Assembly (NCBI GenBank): GCA_034766995.1
Contig: CM068316.1
Span: forward strand, 20,070,590-20,134,589
Origin: Acanthacorydalis orientalis
Taxonomy: Eukaryota > Arthropoda > Insecta > Megaloptera > Corydalidae
DNA: 64,000 nt
Direction: 5' to 3'
A program made the translations under genes and the position numbers. Within the stretch, counting starts at the first letter, position 1. Each line of letters starts with the position of its first letter. A model generated the notes under the pieces. It saw only the letters and a list, made by a program, of their open reading frames with translations. It had not been told where the DNA came from and did not search any database. Shown here one piece after another: positions 36,758 through 49,193 of this stretch.

Positions 36758-36913
36758 TTGCATGTATGTATATACATACGCTTAGTCACAGTCAAAAGAA
36801 CTTGAGGATAACTTAATATTTTTAAAAAACGAAAAAAAATTAAATACTTAGAAATAAATGTAAAATATGACGCATTGTTTTAAACTTATTAACAAAAACA
36901 AAATATATATGTA

Positions 36914-37814
36914 TTAGGTTGGTATAAAAATTATTGCGGTTTAGGACCTTATAAATCATATACATTTTTCTTAGCTAATTAACTTTATTAATCGAAATAG
37001 TTACTATTAGAATTGTTACATTTTTGCCATATAATTACATGTTTATTTATTCCGGTGGTGTATAATTTCGGAGTGTTGCAGTTGATAAAATCTCGAAATG
37101 CACTTTTTGAAGTAGCTTGATTGTTAAAGACCTTATTCTGTAAGAGGTTATCGCAATGCTTAAACAAGTGATGATCTGTTGGCGAGTTGTCTGATAAGTG
37201 TGGTGTTGTTGCTCAATGTTTCCTAGCCTAATTCATTCAACTTTTGCAGAGTTAATCGCACGATTTGTAGTCATGCATTGTCGTGCACAATGATTAAACC
37301 TTTTCGATTGACCAGTGTAGTGACCAAACATCGAAATTCTTGATGTTTTTTGTCGATTATAATGGTTCTGCCAGTGTAATTTGGCTTCGCGAAATGCTTT
37401 TCTGTTTCATTTTTGTCTAATCATTGTACAGGCCACTCACTGTTGTCGTGGAAGTATTCAATTTTCTTGGCACGTTATAATACGATCGAGAAGTGGATCG
37501 TTCCTTTACGTAAAAGAAGCGCAAAACAAACTTTTTAACGGCGATTTTTTGGTTTTCAATCAGCAACTTTATGGCCTGTTTTGTACTTATACAAAATTGC
37601 TATTTGCTTCTTTTCCATTGTTAATTCAATAGTTTAATTTGAATCAAAATAAGTAATAAAACCATAGTCAATGTTATCAAAATGCAAACCGAAAAATGCG
37701 TTTTAAAATGATATTAACATGAATTCGATGAAATGACACTTTCATTGAAAAAATTAAGGTTAGAATTAAAAAAAAATGTAAATTAGTATAATAATTATTT
37801 CCGTACCAATCTAA
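36914..37814 (-). mobile_element. Mariner family B, copy 11 (keeps part of the catalytic domain)
   Basis: A 901-bp minus-strand copy with TA at 36912-36913 and 37815-37816. Unlike most copies, it keeps the 3' half of the transposase. The reverse strand reads an HDNA-like block near 37290 (ttgtgcacgacaatgcatga), the KLNELG region, a degraded SP-D block and the ITGINK-like C-terminus, all with many stops. Its internal deletion instead removes most of the DNA-binding half and the first catalytic block. The start (MEKKQIAILYKYKTG-like, near 37617) remains. Confidence 0.82.
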
Positions 37815-38864
37815 TATTTTACATGAAAGTAAGAAAATTTTGCAGAGCAATACTAGAAACAAAGTAATAATTCAACAAAGTTAATAATGTATATTATCAG
37901 AAAAATATTAAAGACATTAAAAATAAATCAAACTAAATATATTATACACTTTCGACATTTATAAAATAATACTTATAAAGATAATAATATAATAAAGACA
38001 ATAAATTAAATGAATGAATTATTACATAAAATGGGTACGTTTAATGCTCTGTTTAAATTACACTCTCCGATCTCCTTTTAATACAAAACTAAATTAATTC
38101 AATTCCATTAAGAGTGAAAAACTCCTATTGATATCACCAGAATGTAATAGACACCTCGATACTGGTCGTAAAAGACCTCGGAAACAATAAGAATAATTAA
38201 AATAAATGAAGATAATATATTTGCAGAAATCAATCGACGTAATATTCATTCATTTTTAATTTTATTTTTTTTCATATTGATTCTTTAATAAAAATGAACA
38301 AAATTCAACTTTAATGAAGAACATTATTTAAAAAAAATTAAGATATTTTCAACAAGATTTTTATTTCAAGATATTTATTTAAGATATTTTCAATAAGATA
38401 TTTATTTGTTAAAATAGCACAGAAAACGAATACTGATTTCTTTAGTTTAGATTTAGTAAATGAAGCAATTTACTACGTCACCAGATAATCCATGACAGTA
38501 ATGAGAGAAAATTTTGGTAATAAATAACTCACTCAATACATCTTAATTCCGTTGTTTTCTTATGTTTATATTGTTCACAATTTATCTATACGTATCACTT
38601 TAACAGAAGCGCAAGGGTTCGTTTCTTTAATAACCGGTTTCGACTTTCATTATCTTTAGGTAGATTTTTTATCTGTTAGAAACGAAAATTTAAATCGCAT
38701 TTAAATAAAGGTATCCATATGTGGCTTCCAGAATCCGTAGAAAAAAGCTACTCAATATATACTCAAAGAAAAATTTTATATTTCTTATTAATTATAACTA
38801 ATTTTTATTTTAATTCACTTAATACTTTTACATAATTTTACAATTTTATAATCAAATATCACAT

Positions 38865-38914
<50 letters not shown>

Positions 38915-39542
38915 CGTGTCTGAGATTAATGAATATGTGTGTAACCCAAACAGAAAATAAACATATACATTTTTTGTTACATCAAAATATATCCAAATAT
39001 GTACAAAAAGTGAATTTTTTTTGTGAACATTCTGAACAATGAATATGTTCTCTATTTCTTTTCAGTACTCAATTTTAACTTATGCAAAAGCGAGATATGT
39101 ATATATATATATATATTCAAGTATTATTACGGTCACCCTTCATCCATTAAAAACAAACAAAAAAAATATGAGTGAAAACATAAGCTGGGGGATTTTTTTT
39201 CGCTAATTTAATAAAAATTAAGTGTGAAGTGAGCAAATGATTAACACCAGCTTTATGCGAGGAAAAAAGCACAAATAAAATTAACACAGTCATTTGAACG
39301 AGGGTAACTTTTTGTTAGGTTTTATGTAAGAAGAATTTGTTTGAGTACAGTAATTTGTCGGTTTTTATTTTTCAAATACACTCTTTATTACCATAATTAA
39401 TGTTTATTTTCAAGGGTTGGGATTGTAAACAGTTTTTGTAAGACAAATTGAAAAAAACATTATAATTAACTTTAAACATTAATTAATTTTGAATTTGTCA
39501 ATTAATTATCAAATATTTCAATTGATTCCCTACATCCGTGTG

Positions 39543-39576
<34 letters not shown>

Positions 39577-39687
39577 TGGCACTTATCACCACTACTTTTG
39601 GATAATCTACTGCTCAATAAATGAATCTTACAATTATCTCAGAATTAGATTATTTAACGCCCATCTTTTCCACATATTTCCAGTGTA
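37815..39687. other. AT-rich DNA, no gene seen
   Basis: TA/TG runs at 38873-38915 and 39541-39578. At 38600-38680 the words ggttcgtttctttaataacc and ggtttcgactttcattatct resemble fragments of dispersed insect repeats but cannot be assigned. Confidence 0.45.
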
Positions 39688-40267
39688 TTAGGTTAGCAGG
39701 AAAGTAATTACGGTTTTGTTTTCTAAATTCTAACCTTTTAACCTTTAAATAAAACAGATAACATTTTCTTAAAAAATAAAGTATCGTTTCATTGTGTTCA
39801 TGTTATTATCATTTTAAAGCGTATTTTTCGGGTCTGTATTTTGATAACGTAGACTTTAGTGTAATTATTAATTTTGTTTTAAATTGAGCTACTGAATTCA
39901 AGATAGAAAAGCAGTAAATAAGAGCATTTTTGTATGAGTTCAAAATGAGTCGTAATGCAGCAGAAACTGTTCGTAAAGTAAACCATGATTTTGGTGTGGG
40001 TACTGTTAAAGAACGTACGGTGCAATGGTGCAACGGTGCAATAATGAGAGTCTTGAGTATGAAAAAGGTCACAGACGTTCTTCTTCAATTCATGACGATC
40101 AACTGAAGGTGTTAGTTGAATCAAATCAATTCGAAAATTTACACGAAAGTAAAGCGTTAGTCATCAAACAGTTCTGAACGACTTAAAATAGATAGAAAAA
40201 ACAAAAAAGAGAAAAATGGATATGAATTTAAAGAGCATAAACCTTAATTATTTTGTTACCAACTTAA
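39688..40267 (+). mobile_element. Mariner family B, copy 12 (internally deleted)
   Basis: TA-flanked copy (39686-39687, 40268-40269). The transposase start is mutated (atagaaaag), and EFKMSRNAAETVRKVNHDFGVGTVKERTVQW is readable in part between 39935 and 40030, followed by a small local duplication of ggtgcaa. The deletion junction (acaaaaaagagaaaaatgga) is like that of copy 3. Confidence 0.85.
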
Positions 40268-41983
40268 TAACTCACATTTACATACAAAATGAAATAATAT
40301 ATTTTTTAATCAATACTCGATTTCAATGAAAATAGTACAATATATGTTGTGAAAAATTTTATCAAATATTTTTACATATTCATACAATCCAACATAAAAA
40401 ACATCAATTATCAAATGTCTCAGTCATAAATATTGATTGTATTTATTTAATTAATCTAATTTTAAATCATCAATATTAAATTTTTCATTCTTTTCTAATA
40501 TGTATTCGAGAATATACTTTAATATTTGAAAGATATTTTTTTCAGATATATTTATCACATTTTCAATAATTTCAACGTATCTTCTTGAAAATTAAAAAAA
40601 GAATATATAAATAATTATTGAAAAGGGATTAAATATAATAAGTGTTTAATTTGCAGAAGATTACATAATTAAATGGTTTTGATGATTTTATAACTACAAT
40701 TGAAAAAAATCGTCAACATATATTAATCAGTCGCTAAAACATTACACTGAACACACTATGTAAAATATTTCATGTATTTTATGAAATATGCCATATAACG
40801 AGTTTTAACGTACGCTATTACCTCATGCATGGAATTCACTGTTAAAATAGTTTTGGAGTGTTATTCTTGATGACAGTGGTAAGCAATATAAACAGGTTTT
40901 GTTTTTTTTTATTTTTAATTAAATCATATATTTTTTACACAGAAGAAATATATTTTTTTGAGTGAAGTATAAGTGTAAATATACACTGGCATTTATTTAT
41001 GATAAGAAATATTATTATCGGAATAATGAAATTAACGAGTAATAATACACAAGTATACTTAACACAATAAAAAATTCAATTCAATATATCTTAACGGGCG
41101 TCTTTTATTGGTCTTTTAATAAAAGTGTTTTTTACATGTTGTCATATGATATTCATTTCTCATATCTATCTGTAAACTGTGCTAAAAAAAATATTATCTG
41201 GTTTGCAGTAAAGAATATAATTTTCTTATCTCTTAAATCTTGTAAATAGAAGCTAAAATTTGATTTTATAGAGTTAGTTACAACATACCTATGTGTACCT
41301 GTATGTCTGTAAGTTAATTTTCTCTATTTATAATTATCGATCAAATAATAAGTTTGCGCTTAAACTTTTTTTCTATTAGATGCTGCGTAACATAAATGCC
41401 ATAATGGAATTTGAACTGTCGACATTGTAACATAACGTCAGCTTGACTACGATACCTTAATTATTGTATATTGTACGTCTAGTCTAATTTCCTGCCTTTA
41501 AGACTGAAATGTTAGTATGGCGAACTTCAAAACAAATTATAAAATGCCTATTAGTGAATTAAATTTGTTAATTATGTTCTCGTCGTGAGTACATTAAACA
41601 AGAACGAAGTATATATTACCATAAAACCAACTGAATAAGAATTTAATATTATTATTCAAGTTTATATTTAATTAACTTCTGTTAATTGTTATTTATACAA
41701 ATTAATAATAGTTTTTCACTACAATTAATATATTATCTTAAAAGTTATTACATAAGATTTCGACTAATCAGATATGTATGTACACAAACAATTTTTAAAT
41801 TGGAAAACAATGATAACGTATAAATAGCAATTAAAAGTTTGATATCATACAATGATACAATTTGATTTTTATTTTCAAATCTCAATAGTTGATTATGAAA
41901 TAATGCTTTTCTATCTTACATTATTTTCTATCTTATGTAAAAAATATATTCCATAACATTTCAAATAATGACAAATAAACGTT
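40268..41983. other. AT-rich DNA, no gene seen
   Basis: No supported feature. Slightly more complex sequence at 41390-41530. Confidence 0.5.
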
Positions 41984-42145
41984 TAAAGACTTTGTATTAA
42001 ATTATTATTAATGATGGCACCTGAATTTATACGAAATTTTCACGAAAAATTATGATATTGGTAACAAAACTACTGCAATGAAATGTGTGACTATAAAACA
42101 ACTACGTTGTAATATATCTGCGAGAAATATTATATAGACATACAC

Positions 42146-42148
<3 letters not shown>
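41984..42148. repeat. Unclassified dispersed repeat X, copy 2
   Basis: Partner of 6088-6246, same orientation, with small indels after gatattg. The (TA)n array that follows it holds the family A mariner copy 2. Confidence 0.75.

Positions 42149-42192
<44 letters not shown>
42149..42192. repeat. (TA)n microsatellite
   Basis: Pure TA run between repeat X and the family A mariner copy 2, the apparent insertion target. Confidence 0.95.
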
Positions 42193-42194
<2 letters not shown>

Positions 42195-42195
<1 letters not shown>

Positions 42196-43127
42196 GAGGT
42201 TAGACAATTAAGTAATGCGACCGATTTTTTTTCTCGGCCTATGGTAACACTGCGAACCTGTAACTCCGCCACCGTAATAGCAGATCCCTACTCTCTCGAT
42301 TGAGACCTTGACCACCCTCGTACGATCATTTTTTCGCCAGCTGTTTAGTGTTTTGTAACAACGCGCAAGTAGTGCATGTCACGAAAATGGCAAAAAGCCC
42401 ACCGAATGAACATCGCTCAAGATTGTCTCGAGCAGGTTGAAAGTGATCCTACTCTTCTCGATCGAGTTATGACTGGTGATGAAAGTTGGTTCTTTCAATA
42501 TGACCCCGAAACTAAACGATAAAGCCAACAGTGGCTGTCCCCTGGAGCACCAAGGCCAAAGAAGGCGAGAATGAGCAAGTCCAAAGTGAAAACCATGTTG
42601 ATTTGCTTCTTCGACAGCAAAGGGGTGGTTCACAAAGAGTTCGTACCACCTGGACAAACCGTAAATCAAGTATTCTACCGCAATGTGCTCGAAAAATTAC
42701 GAAAAAGGGTGCTCAGAGTGCGTCCAGAGATCGCGAAGACTTGGGTTCTGCATCACGACAATGCTCCCTGTCACAGTGCGTTCAGTGTCTCTCAGTTTTT
42801 GGCGTCTAAAGGCATCGGAACGTTACCATAACCGCCCTATTCACCGGACATGTCACCCTGCGACTTTTTCCTATTCCCCCATATGAAAAAATTCGTCAAA
42901 GGTCGACATTTTGACTCCGTTGAAGATATCAAAGAATCTGTGACGAGGGTACTCGGAGAGGTCCCACAAGAAGTGTTCCAGAATTGTTACGAAAACTGGA
43001 AAACTCGCTGGAATAAGTGTATAGATGCGGGAGGGGACTACTTTGAAGGGGATCGCAGCGATGTACCTTAATTTTTAAATATACTCGATTTTTGAATTTT
43101 GTCGCATTACTTAATTGTCTGACCTCG
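42195..43127 (+). mobile_element. Mariner family A, copy 2 (internally deleted)
   Basis: A 933-bp element with the same ends as the copy at 8002-8913, flanked by TA at 42193-42194 and 43128-43129. It is exactly 21 bp longer because it keeps seven codons after the start (KWQKAHR) that copy 1 lost between short cgaa repeats. On its left is a (TA)n array preceded by a dispersed repeat also found at 6.1 kb. On its right is the 3' end of a different mariner. Confidence 0.93.
42376..43071 (+). pseudogene. Mariner transposase catalytic domain, two nonsense codons
   Basis: The frame starts at ATG 42376 (MSRKWQKAHR) and runs to TAA at 43069-43071, interrupted by TAA at 42520-42522 and 42829-42831. 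Both sites read CAA in the copy at 8183, so both are C-to-T changes. The D blocks TGDESWFFQYDPE, HHDNAPCH and SPCDFFLF are intact. The C-terminal YENWKTRWNKCIDAGGDYFEGD, which copy 1 has cut with a stop, reads through here. The two copies were therefore inactivated independently after sharing the same large deletion. Confidence 0.88.
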
Positions 43128-43129
43128 TA

Positions 43130-43238
43130 TATACCTCAATAGAGACCATGTTGAGAAATAGAATCGATTTTTTCCAAAAAAAAAACCGGTGATAAACTTG
43201 CTTTATTACCACTTATCAAACAACCCTCGTATATGTTA
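43130..43238 (+). mobile_element. 3' end fragment of another mariner (family E)
   Basis: The stretch from the Leu-Asn-type 3' UTR (gagaccatgttgagaaatag) to a terminal repeat ending caaacaaccctcgta closely matches 55062-55165, the 3' end of the decayed mariner there. Only this end remains. The family A copy 2 lies directly against it. Confidence 0.6.
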
Positions 43239-43612
43239 AAACTTAGTAGTTTTTTTAACAATTTAGCTTTTGATTATTTTTTTAATTTTAATTTATTTGC
43301 TAGATAAATTAAAAATCTATCCCAAACAATTCCAGGGTACATTTAAAAAACTGCATCCTAAAGTCTGTGTACAGTTACTATACAAAAATATAACCCTTAA
43401 ATAAAAGTGACCATTTACATCAAAATCGTTATTTTTTTACAAATTTGCTTTGTTAACTGACAAGAATACTTATTTTTTTTTAGATTTTTGGTGATTGGAC
43501 ACTTATTGAATTGCTTGCCACCAATTATTTCAAATTAAAGATAATATAAAAATAACGAAAACACAAATATGAAAAATACTTGTTAACTTTAAAGTACTCA
43601 CGTATTTTAAAT

Positions 43613-43613
<1 letters not shown>

Positions 43614-43663
<50 letters not shown>
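43614..43663. repeat. (TA)n microsatellite
   Basis: About 50 bases of pure TA that end at the first base of mariner family B copy 13. Confidence 0.95.
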
Positions 43664-43668
<5 letters not shown>

Positions 43669-44209
43669 TTGGTAGGAAAATAATTACGGTTTTCGTTTTC
43701 TTAATTCTGACTAATTTTTTTAATGCAATTTTCACTCCATCGTGTTCGTTTTAATATCATTTTAAATTGCATTTTCGGTCAATATTTTAGTAACTTCGAT
43801 TTTGGTTTTATTATTAATTTCGCTTCAAATTGGGTTATTGAATTGAAGACGAAAAAGTAGCAAAAAGGAGTAACTTTTTTGAATCAGTTCAAAACGGGTG
43901 GTAATGCAGCAGAAACTGCTCGTAAACGACACTTTATATTGATACTGTTGTGGGACGTACGGTTCAATGGTAGTTTCAAAAATTTCATGCTGGAGATGAG
44001 AGCCTTGTAGATGAAGAAGGTCACGGGCGTCCTTCTTCAGTTCATAACGACCAACTGATGGCGTTAGTTTAAGCAAAACCATGCACAACAATTCGAAAGT
44101 TTGCACAAATTTTAGACACTAATCATCCAGTTGATCTGGGCCATTTAAAATCACTTTAATTAAAAAATGTATAGAAAGGCATAAGCCGCGATTGTTTTTA
44201 CCAACCTTA
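43664..44209 (+). mobile_element. Mariner family B, copy 13 (internally deleted)
   Basis: A 546-bp copy set between two (TA)n arrays. Left end ttaaattggtaggaaaataa, right end gattgtttttaccaacctta. The DNA-binding half is frameshifted, and its junction to the 3' UTR (cactttaattaaaaaatgta) matches copies 2 and 6. Confidence 0.85.
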
Positions 44210-44213
44210 TATA

Positions 44214-44226
44214 TTATATACATATA

Positions 44227-44263
<37 letters not shown>

Positions 44264-44286
44264 GTATATATATATGTATGTGTATG

Positions 44287-44323
<37 letters not shown>

Positions 44324-44362
44324 GTATGTATGTATGATATATATATATATATGTATGTATAA
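44214..44362. repeat. (TA)n/(TATG)n microsatellite
   Basis: About 150 bases of TA with tatg interruptions, directly after mariner family B copy 13. Confidence 0.95.
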
Positions 44363-44519
44363 AGTTTTCATTTTTAAAAATATATTTTTCTGATTCTATA
44401 AATGTTTTTCTTGAACAAGCTGTTAAGTGCAAATTTTGTCAGTAATCAAATTTGCTCCAAACATTCTGAACTCACTGTAATTCATCAACAAAGACGAACA
44501 ATTAAATTTTAATTAAAAT

Positions 44520-44920
44520 CTTCGACGCAGTATCCCAGAAGCGTGCAGGTAAACACTTATCTTAGAGCGTTACAAATGTCGCGTGAGATTTAAATTACGC
44601 GGGTCATTATCGCGAAGGTACCACTTTACTGCGCACAAACGTATAAGTCACTGTAACGTAAAGTAATTTAAGTTGAAATTAGTCGCGGGTTCGCTTCTAC
44701 ATTATGCGAGCGGCAGGCCGATCTCTCGACATTAAGTGGAAAGACTACAACTTAATTGTGTGTTAAGTTACGCCTAATTTGCGTTCGTTTAAAAGCGTCA
44801 TTACCTATCGGTAAATTGTTAAGTGTGTTAGAAATGAACTCGCACCACTCCCTGTCATATACGTGACTGATGTACATCTGTCGTCTCTGTCTACAATCAT
44901 CGTTCTTTTCGTTATCGATA
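44520..44920. other. High-complexity non-coding island, candidate conserved element
   Basis: About 400 bases with balanced composition (acgcgggtcattatcgcgaa, gagcggcaggccgatctctc) but no long frame and no similarity to the repeats in the window. Such islands in AT-rich insect DNA are often conserved enhancers. That is inference only. Confidence 0.35.
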
Positions 44921-45077
44921 CTTCAATACGATTTTGAACTGAAAATACACTTTCAATTTTATACGAGAAATAAATTGATCATTACAAGGTGGTTACAAGC
45001 AGTTGACCTAAATCATATCAATAATAATCTACACTGTCATATTTGAAAAACAAATTAAAAATAATACCTAGCATTAT

Positions 45078-45270
45078 ATATATATATAGCATTATATATA
45101 TATATATATATTGTTTTTTCCTAAGCTAAATAATAAAGGTAAGGAAGAATACTATCTGAAGAAAAGAAAAATTGGAAGAAAATATCAAGTTACGGGAAAA
45201 AATAATCTAAATCTCGATCCCAACCACCAAGACATAACAGAAAGAAGATCAACACTAAGTTTAAAAACTG

Positions 45271-45319
<49 letters not shown>

Positions 45320-45416
45320 TATATTAATTGACCTAAGAAGAGAGAATACACGTATATATTTAACTATGTATCATCTCATAAATAATATTTTTTTTCAGAT
45401 TCCAAAAAAAAATTAA
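45078..45416 (+). other. Microsatellites and an unrecognised Lys-rich frame
   Basis: TA runs at 45078-45112 and 45273-45315. Between them a frame reads a basic peptide (KRKIGRKYQVTGKNN, then LDPNHQDITERRSTLSLKTA) that runs into the TA array. It might be the end of a retrotransposon with a TA tail, but no motif supports that. Confidence 0.25.
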
Positions 45417-46218
45417 ATAACAAGAAAAGTATATATGTAATCAGCAATATATTATCCTGATTTAATAATATTCTAAGATATTATAGCAGTTTTTCATTCC
45501 ATCCTAACACATCCTATTTTAATGCTGAAAAATGAATGTACACATCTTACATCTTCCACACGAAAAAAATACTGTTTCAATGTTTCCATAGAACAAAAAA
45601 AGTATAAAAATATCAATTTTTAAATAGTTATTTATGATAGACGAGGTATTGATTTTTATCTAAACATTTTTTTTAATTATCTTTCTTGTTATATAAACTC
45701 AAAAATTGTCAGAACAAAGTAGCCCTATTTTTCTGTTAAATAAATAGAGGAAGTATTCGCGTTTAAAATCAATGTATAATTGATCAAAATAATAGAAATA
45801 CGTGTACATCGTTAAAGGTTTAATGTTAATAATTGGAAGTGAAGAATCCGTATAATATAACCCCAATAGTTCAACACCTTTCGTCGATGAATAACAATTC
45901 TGGTTTGCGCACATCCTAATTATCTAGATCAGTAGTGTTAAACTCATATATGAACACCGGCCACCAAATTCAGTTTAAGAGAGTCTGCGAGTCGCAGACA
46001 AAAAAAATGTTATCTAAAAAAAAATTTGGTGAGTGAAAAAAGGTCTGATTTATATTCGAAAATAACTCATTTAAATTTTACATTTATTTTTTCTGTAATG
46101 AATTTATAAAAATTAAAAAATTGCATTAATTTTACGTATTATTATCAAATGTTAAAACAAAATTTTAAATTAGAGAAATTAAAAAAATATCTTTTACTAA
46201 AAAGTCGATTTTTCTCAG

Positions 46219-46546
46219 AAACTATTTTATCAATTTCGGGTGCAATTTTTTATGATAATGATATTTTTATTATAGATATTAAATGTTCATTTGTCAAACT
46301 TGACCTCTGTGAAATATTATTATTCTTTAAAAGTGAAAATGATTGTTCACATATATTACCAAACAACACCAAGATTCTTAATGTAAACTATTTTATCAAT
46401 TTCGGATGTAATTTTTTGTGATAATGATATTTTTACTACAGATGTTAAATGTCCATTTATCAAACATGATCTGTGTGAAGTCTCATTAGTCCTTAAAAGG
46501 AAAAATAATTCTTCACATAGATATGTACTACCAAACAACACTTACA
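46219..46546. repeat. 166-bp tandem duplication inside the hAT element
   Basis: Unit 1 starts at 46219 (aaactattttatcaatttcg) and unit 2 at 46385 with the same words. Both units end near ccaaacaacac. The units differ at scattered positions, so the duplication is not recent. Confidence 0.8.
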
Positions 46547-46589
46547 TACGCATTTCAATAAAATCTTCTGCAAGTACAAATAAAAATCT

Positions 46590-46810
46590 GGAATACAAAC
46601 TTCCTTATACTTTTTCTTTTAACACTTTGTAACAATGAATTTGAATGAATTCCATGGGGGATCTTACTTTTTGCTTCTTCGATGTTAAAAGAATACGGAA
46701 GTAGTAAAAAATCATTTTCATATGCCTTAAATTCTTTAAATCGGTTTTCAAATTCAAATAATAATTCCTGAATATTTGAAACAAATTTACTAAAATTACA
46801 ACCGTAATAT
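46590..46810 (-). pseudogene. hAT transposase fragment
   Basis: Read from 46810 down, one open stretch of about 73 codons includes ELLFEFENRFKEFKAYENDF and then LLLPYSFNIEEAKSKIPHGI. The EFExRFxDFxxxE...F..PF..D.....P pattern occurs in the middle of hAT transposases of the ZBED/GTF2I-repeat-like insect type. Neither the BED zinc finger nor the C-terminal dimerisation domain is visible. Confidence 0.62.
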
Positions 46811-47049
46811 AATTCTTAATAAGTTTTGTAAGTAGGGAAATGAACTAAATTGAAATTGACCATAAAACGATGTTTCTTATAATATACTTGTATAATTTCC
46901 TGTTATAAAAATGCATTTTAAATTTTTTTAAATTCCATTTTATTATTTTAATAAAATTAACTTCAAGATTTGGACAGCAAGCCGCATTCTATAATCTTAC
47001 AGGCTGCATGCAACCCAAGAGCCGCTTGTTTAATACCACTGATATAGAT

Positions 47050-49113
47050 CAATCTGTCTTCTACGCTTACGGTCTTTAAAATAACCCGTTTTTAACGTGT
47101 ACTTTATTTCAGTGCAAAAACTGACCCTTAAACAGGAATGTTTAAGAAGAGAATATATGTTAATTCTGTCTATAATTATGCGACGCTGGTTATTTTTGAA
47201 TTGAGTAACTAAGCTTAAATAGACGATTCTACCATAAATGGCAAAGAACTTAATCCGAATTACTTTATGATATTTTATTATGACAATTTCATATTTTTTT
47301 TCATCAAGCTTGTCAGTATCATTTTATTCAAGTATACAGAATATTTTTTTATCTGATAAATTTTTTTAACGGATAATTTTCAACAAATATATTATTTGGA
47401 ATTTTTATGATATTTTTCCAAATCTATGTAAATTTTTTTTATTTTCTTGTACAATAAATGACGAAATTCAATTATATATAGTTCTAATTAATTAACTTAA
47501 TTAAAATTCAGTATTTGGAGTATTTTTTCTCGAAACTGAATAAATATAAATATAATAACGCCTATCAATAAACTAATGCAATAACAACAAATAAAATATG
47601 TTAAAAATAATTGCACTTAAATCAACAAGAGAAGAAAACGTATTTACTATTTGTATAGCAACTGGCGATTACTTGCAGTAGTCTGATATATTTAAGTCGC
47701 ATAAAAACAAAATATATTTTTGCAAAGTCACTTCGCCTGAGTCTTAATTCATAATTGTATATTCAACTCAATTAATTAATTAATATAAAAACTTTCTTGT
47801 TTTCCACTTCAGTAAGAGTAGAAACGAACAATCCGTTTATGAAAGAAATGAATTTAGTAAAGATTGAATACAATCCTATACAGTGGATTAAATATAAAAG
47901 AAAAGAGGAAAAAATTATTGTAAAGTACATTAACAATAAGTACAAATTACATTATATTGATAAGTAAACTACTGAATCTCCTTAAAAAAATAAAAAATGA
48001 ACTTCTTGAATATCCGCAAAAAATTGTTTAAAATATATTTTAAATTAGTACTGAGAACATACTTTCATTACAAGCATTATTTTATTTTAGAGATATATTG
48101 AAAAACAAACTATATTATTCTAAATAAAAAAAAAATACAAAAGTAAGAAAGTATACATAAAATTGAATAAACTAGAAATATTGTATAAAACAGTCTGCAA
48201 ATATGTGAATATTATAGAATTTCTGAAATTTCTTTAAAAAGATGATTTTTTTAAATTTATTTGTATTATTTGTAAGAATTAGCTAAAGTAAATGTAATTT
48301 TTGAATGTTTAGTCAAATTTTCTTCAACAAATACTATATTCCAATCTTCAATTTTATTTTAAAAAAATTAATGCTTACTTTTTTTAGATCAGATGCTTCG
48401 TTTTAATCACTCTATATTTTAATAATATTTACTTTTGTGATTGTGATGAAAAAATACACATCTGTTTAAAAAAAATCTCTTTAAAGAGTTAATTCTGAAT
48501 TTTTCCTTTATTTAATTCTATCGATTTTACAATTTTCCTTTAACTATGAAGAATTAATTGTCTTCATGGTATTCTTATGCTTTACTAATAAACCTGTCAC
48601 ACTTAAAAACCATATAGAAATGACCACATATAAAAACTCGATGTTATAGCAATAGTGTAGTCTTTTTCAACCAAAAACTAAACAAAACCATACAGTTCTC
48701 AATTTGATCCTATAAATTATTGTAATATGTGCTACGTGTCAATTTTTTACTTAAAACTTTAAATAAACGTAATTTTACCATTTCTTTCTCAATTTTCCTC
48801 TTATAATCCATAAAAATATTAGTCTTGTTATTCGTATGGCGCTTTTAGTATTCTCAGTCTTTCAAGAAAAATATATTCATGAATATATAGCACTTAACAA
48901 TTTTCAAACCCAAAAATTACTAAAATATTTACATTTTTCACATAAAATCTTCTTTATTGTATACTGGTAGAACATATAACATTATTCGTAAATATATTTT
49001 TTCTTATTTGTGACATTTTATACATTCATATAATTATAAATATTGGAGATAATATAATAAATATTCTTTTTCAGTAAAATATTACAATATAATTTAGGAA
49101 GAAGTATTCTCTT
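47050..49113. other. AT-rich DNA, no gene seen
   Basis: Two kilobases of very AT-rich sequence without a supported frame or repeat. Confidence 0.5.
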
Positions 49114-49193
49114 ATATATATATAAATGAAGATATATGTATATATATATATATACATAAATGTATATATATATACATAAATGTATATATATTC
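49114..49193. repeat. (TA)n with repeated tacataaatg units
   Basis: The unit tatatatacataaatgtata occurs twice in tandem within a TA run. Confidence 0.9.

Larger units (their letters stand above)
45930..47041 (-). mobile_element. Non-autonomous hAT transposon
   Basis: A 1,112-bp element with inverted ends cagtagtgttaaac (left) and, read inward from the right, cagtggtattaaac, flanked by atctagat (45922-45929) and atatagat (47042-47049). That is an 8-bp target duplication with one mismatch, the hAT hallmark. Part of a transposase remains on the minus strand, and a 166-bp tandem duplication lies in the left half. Confidence 0.85.
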
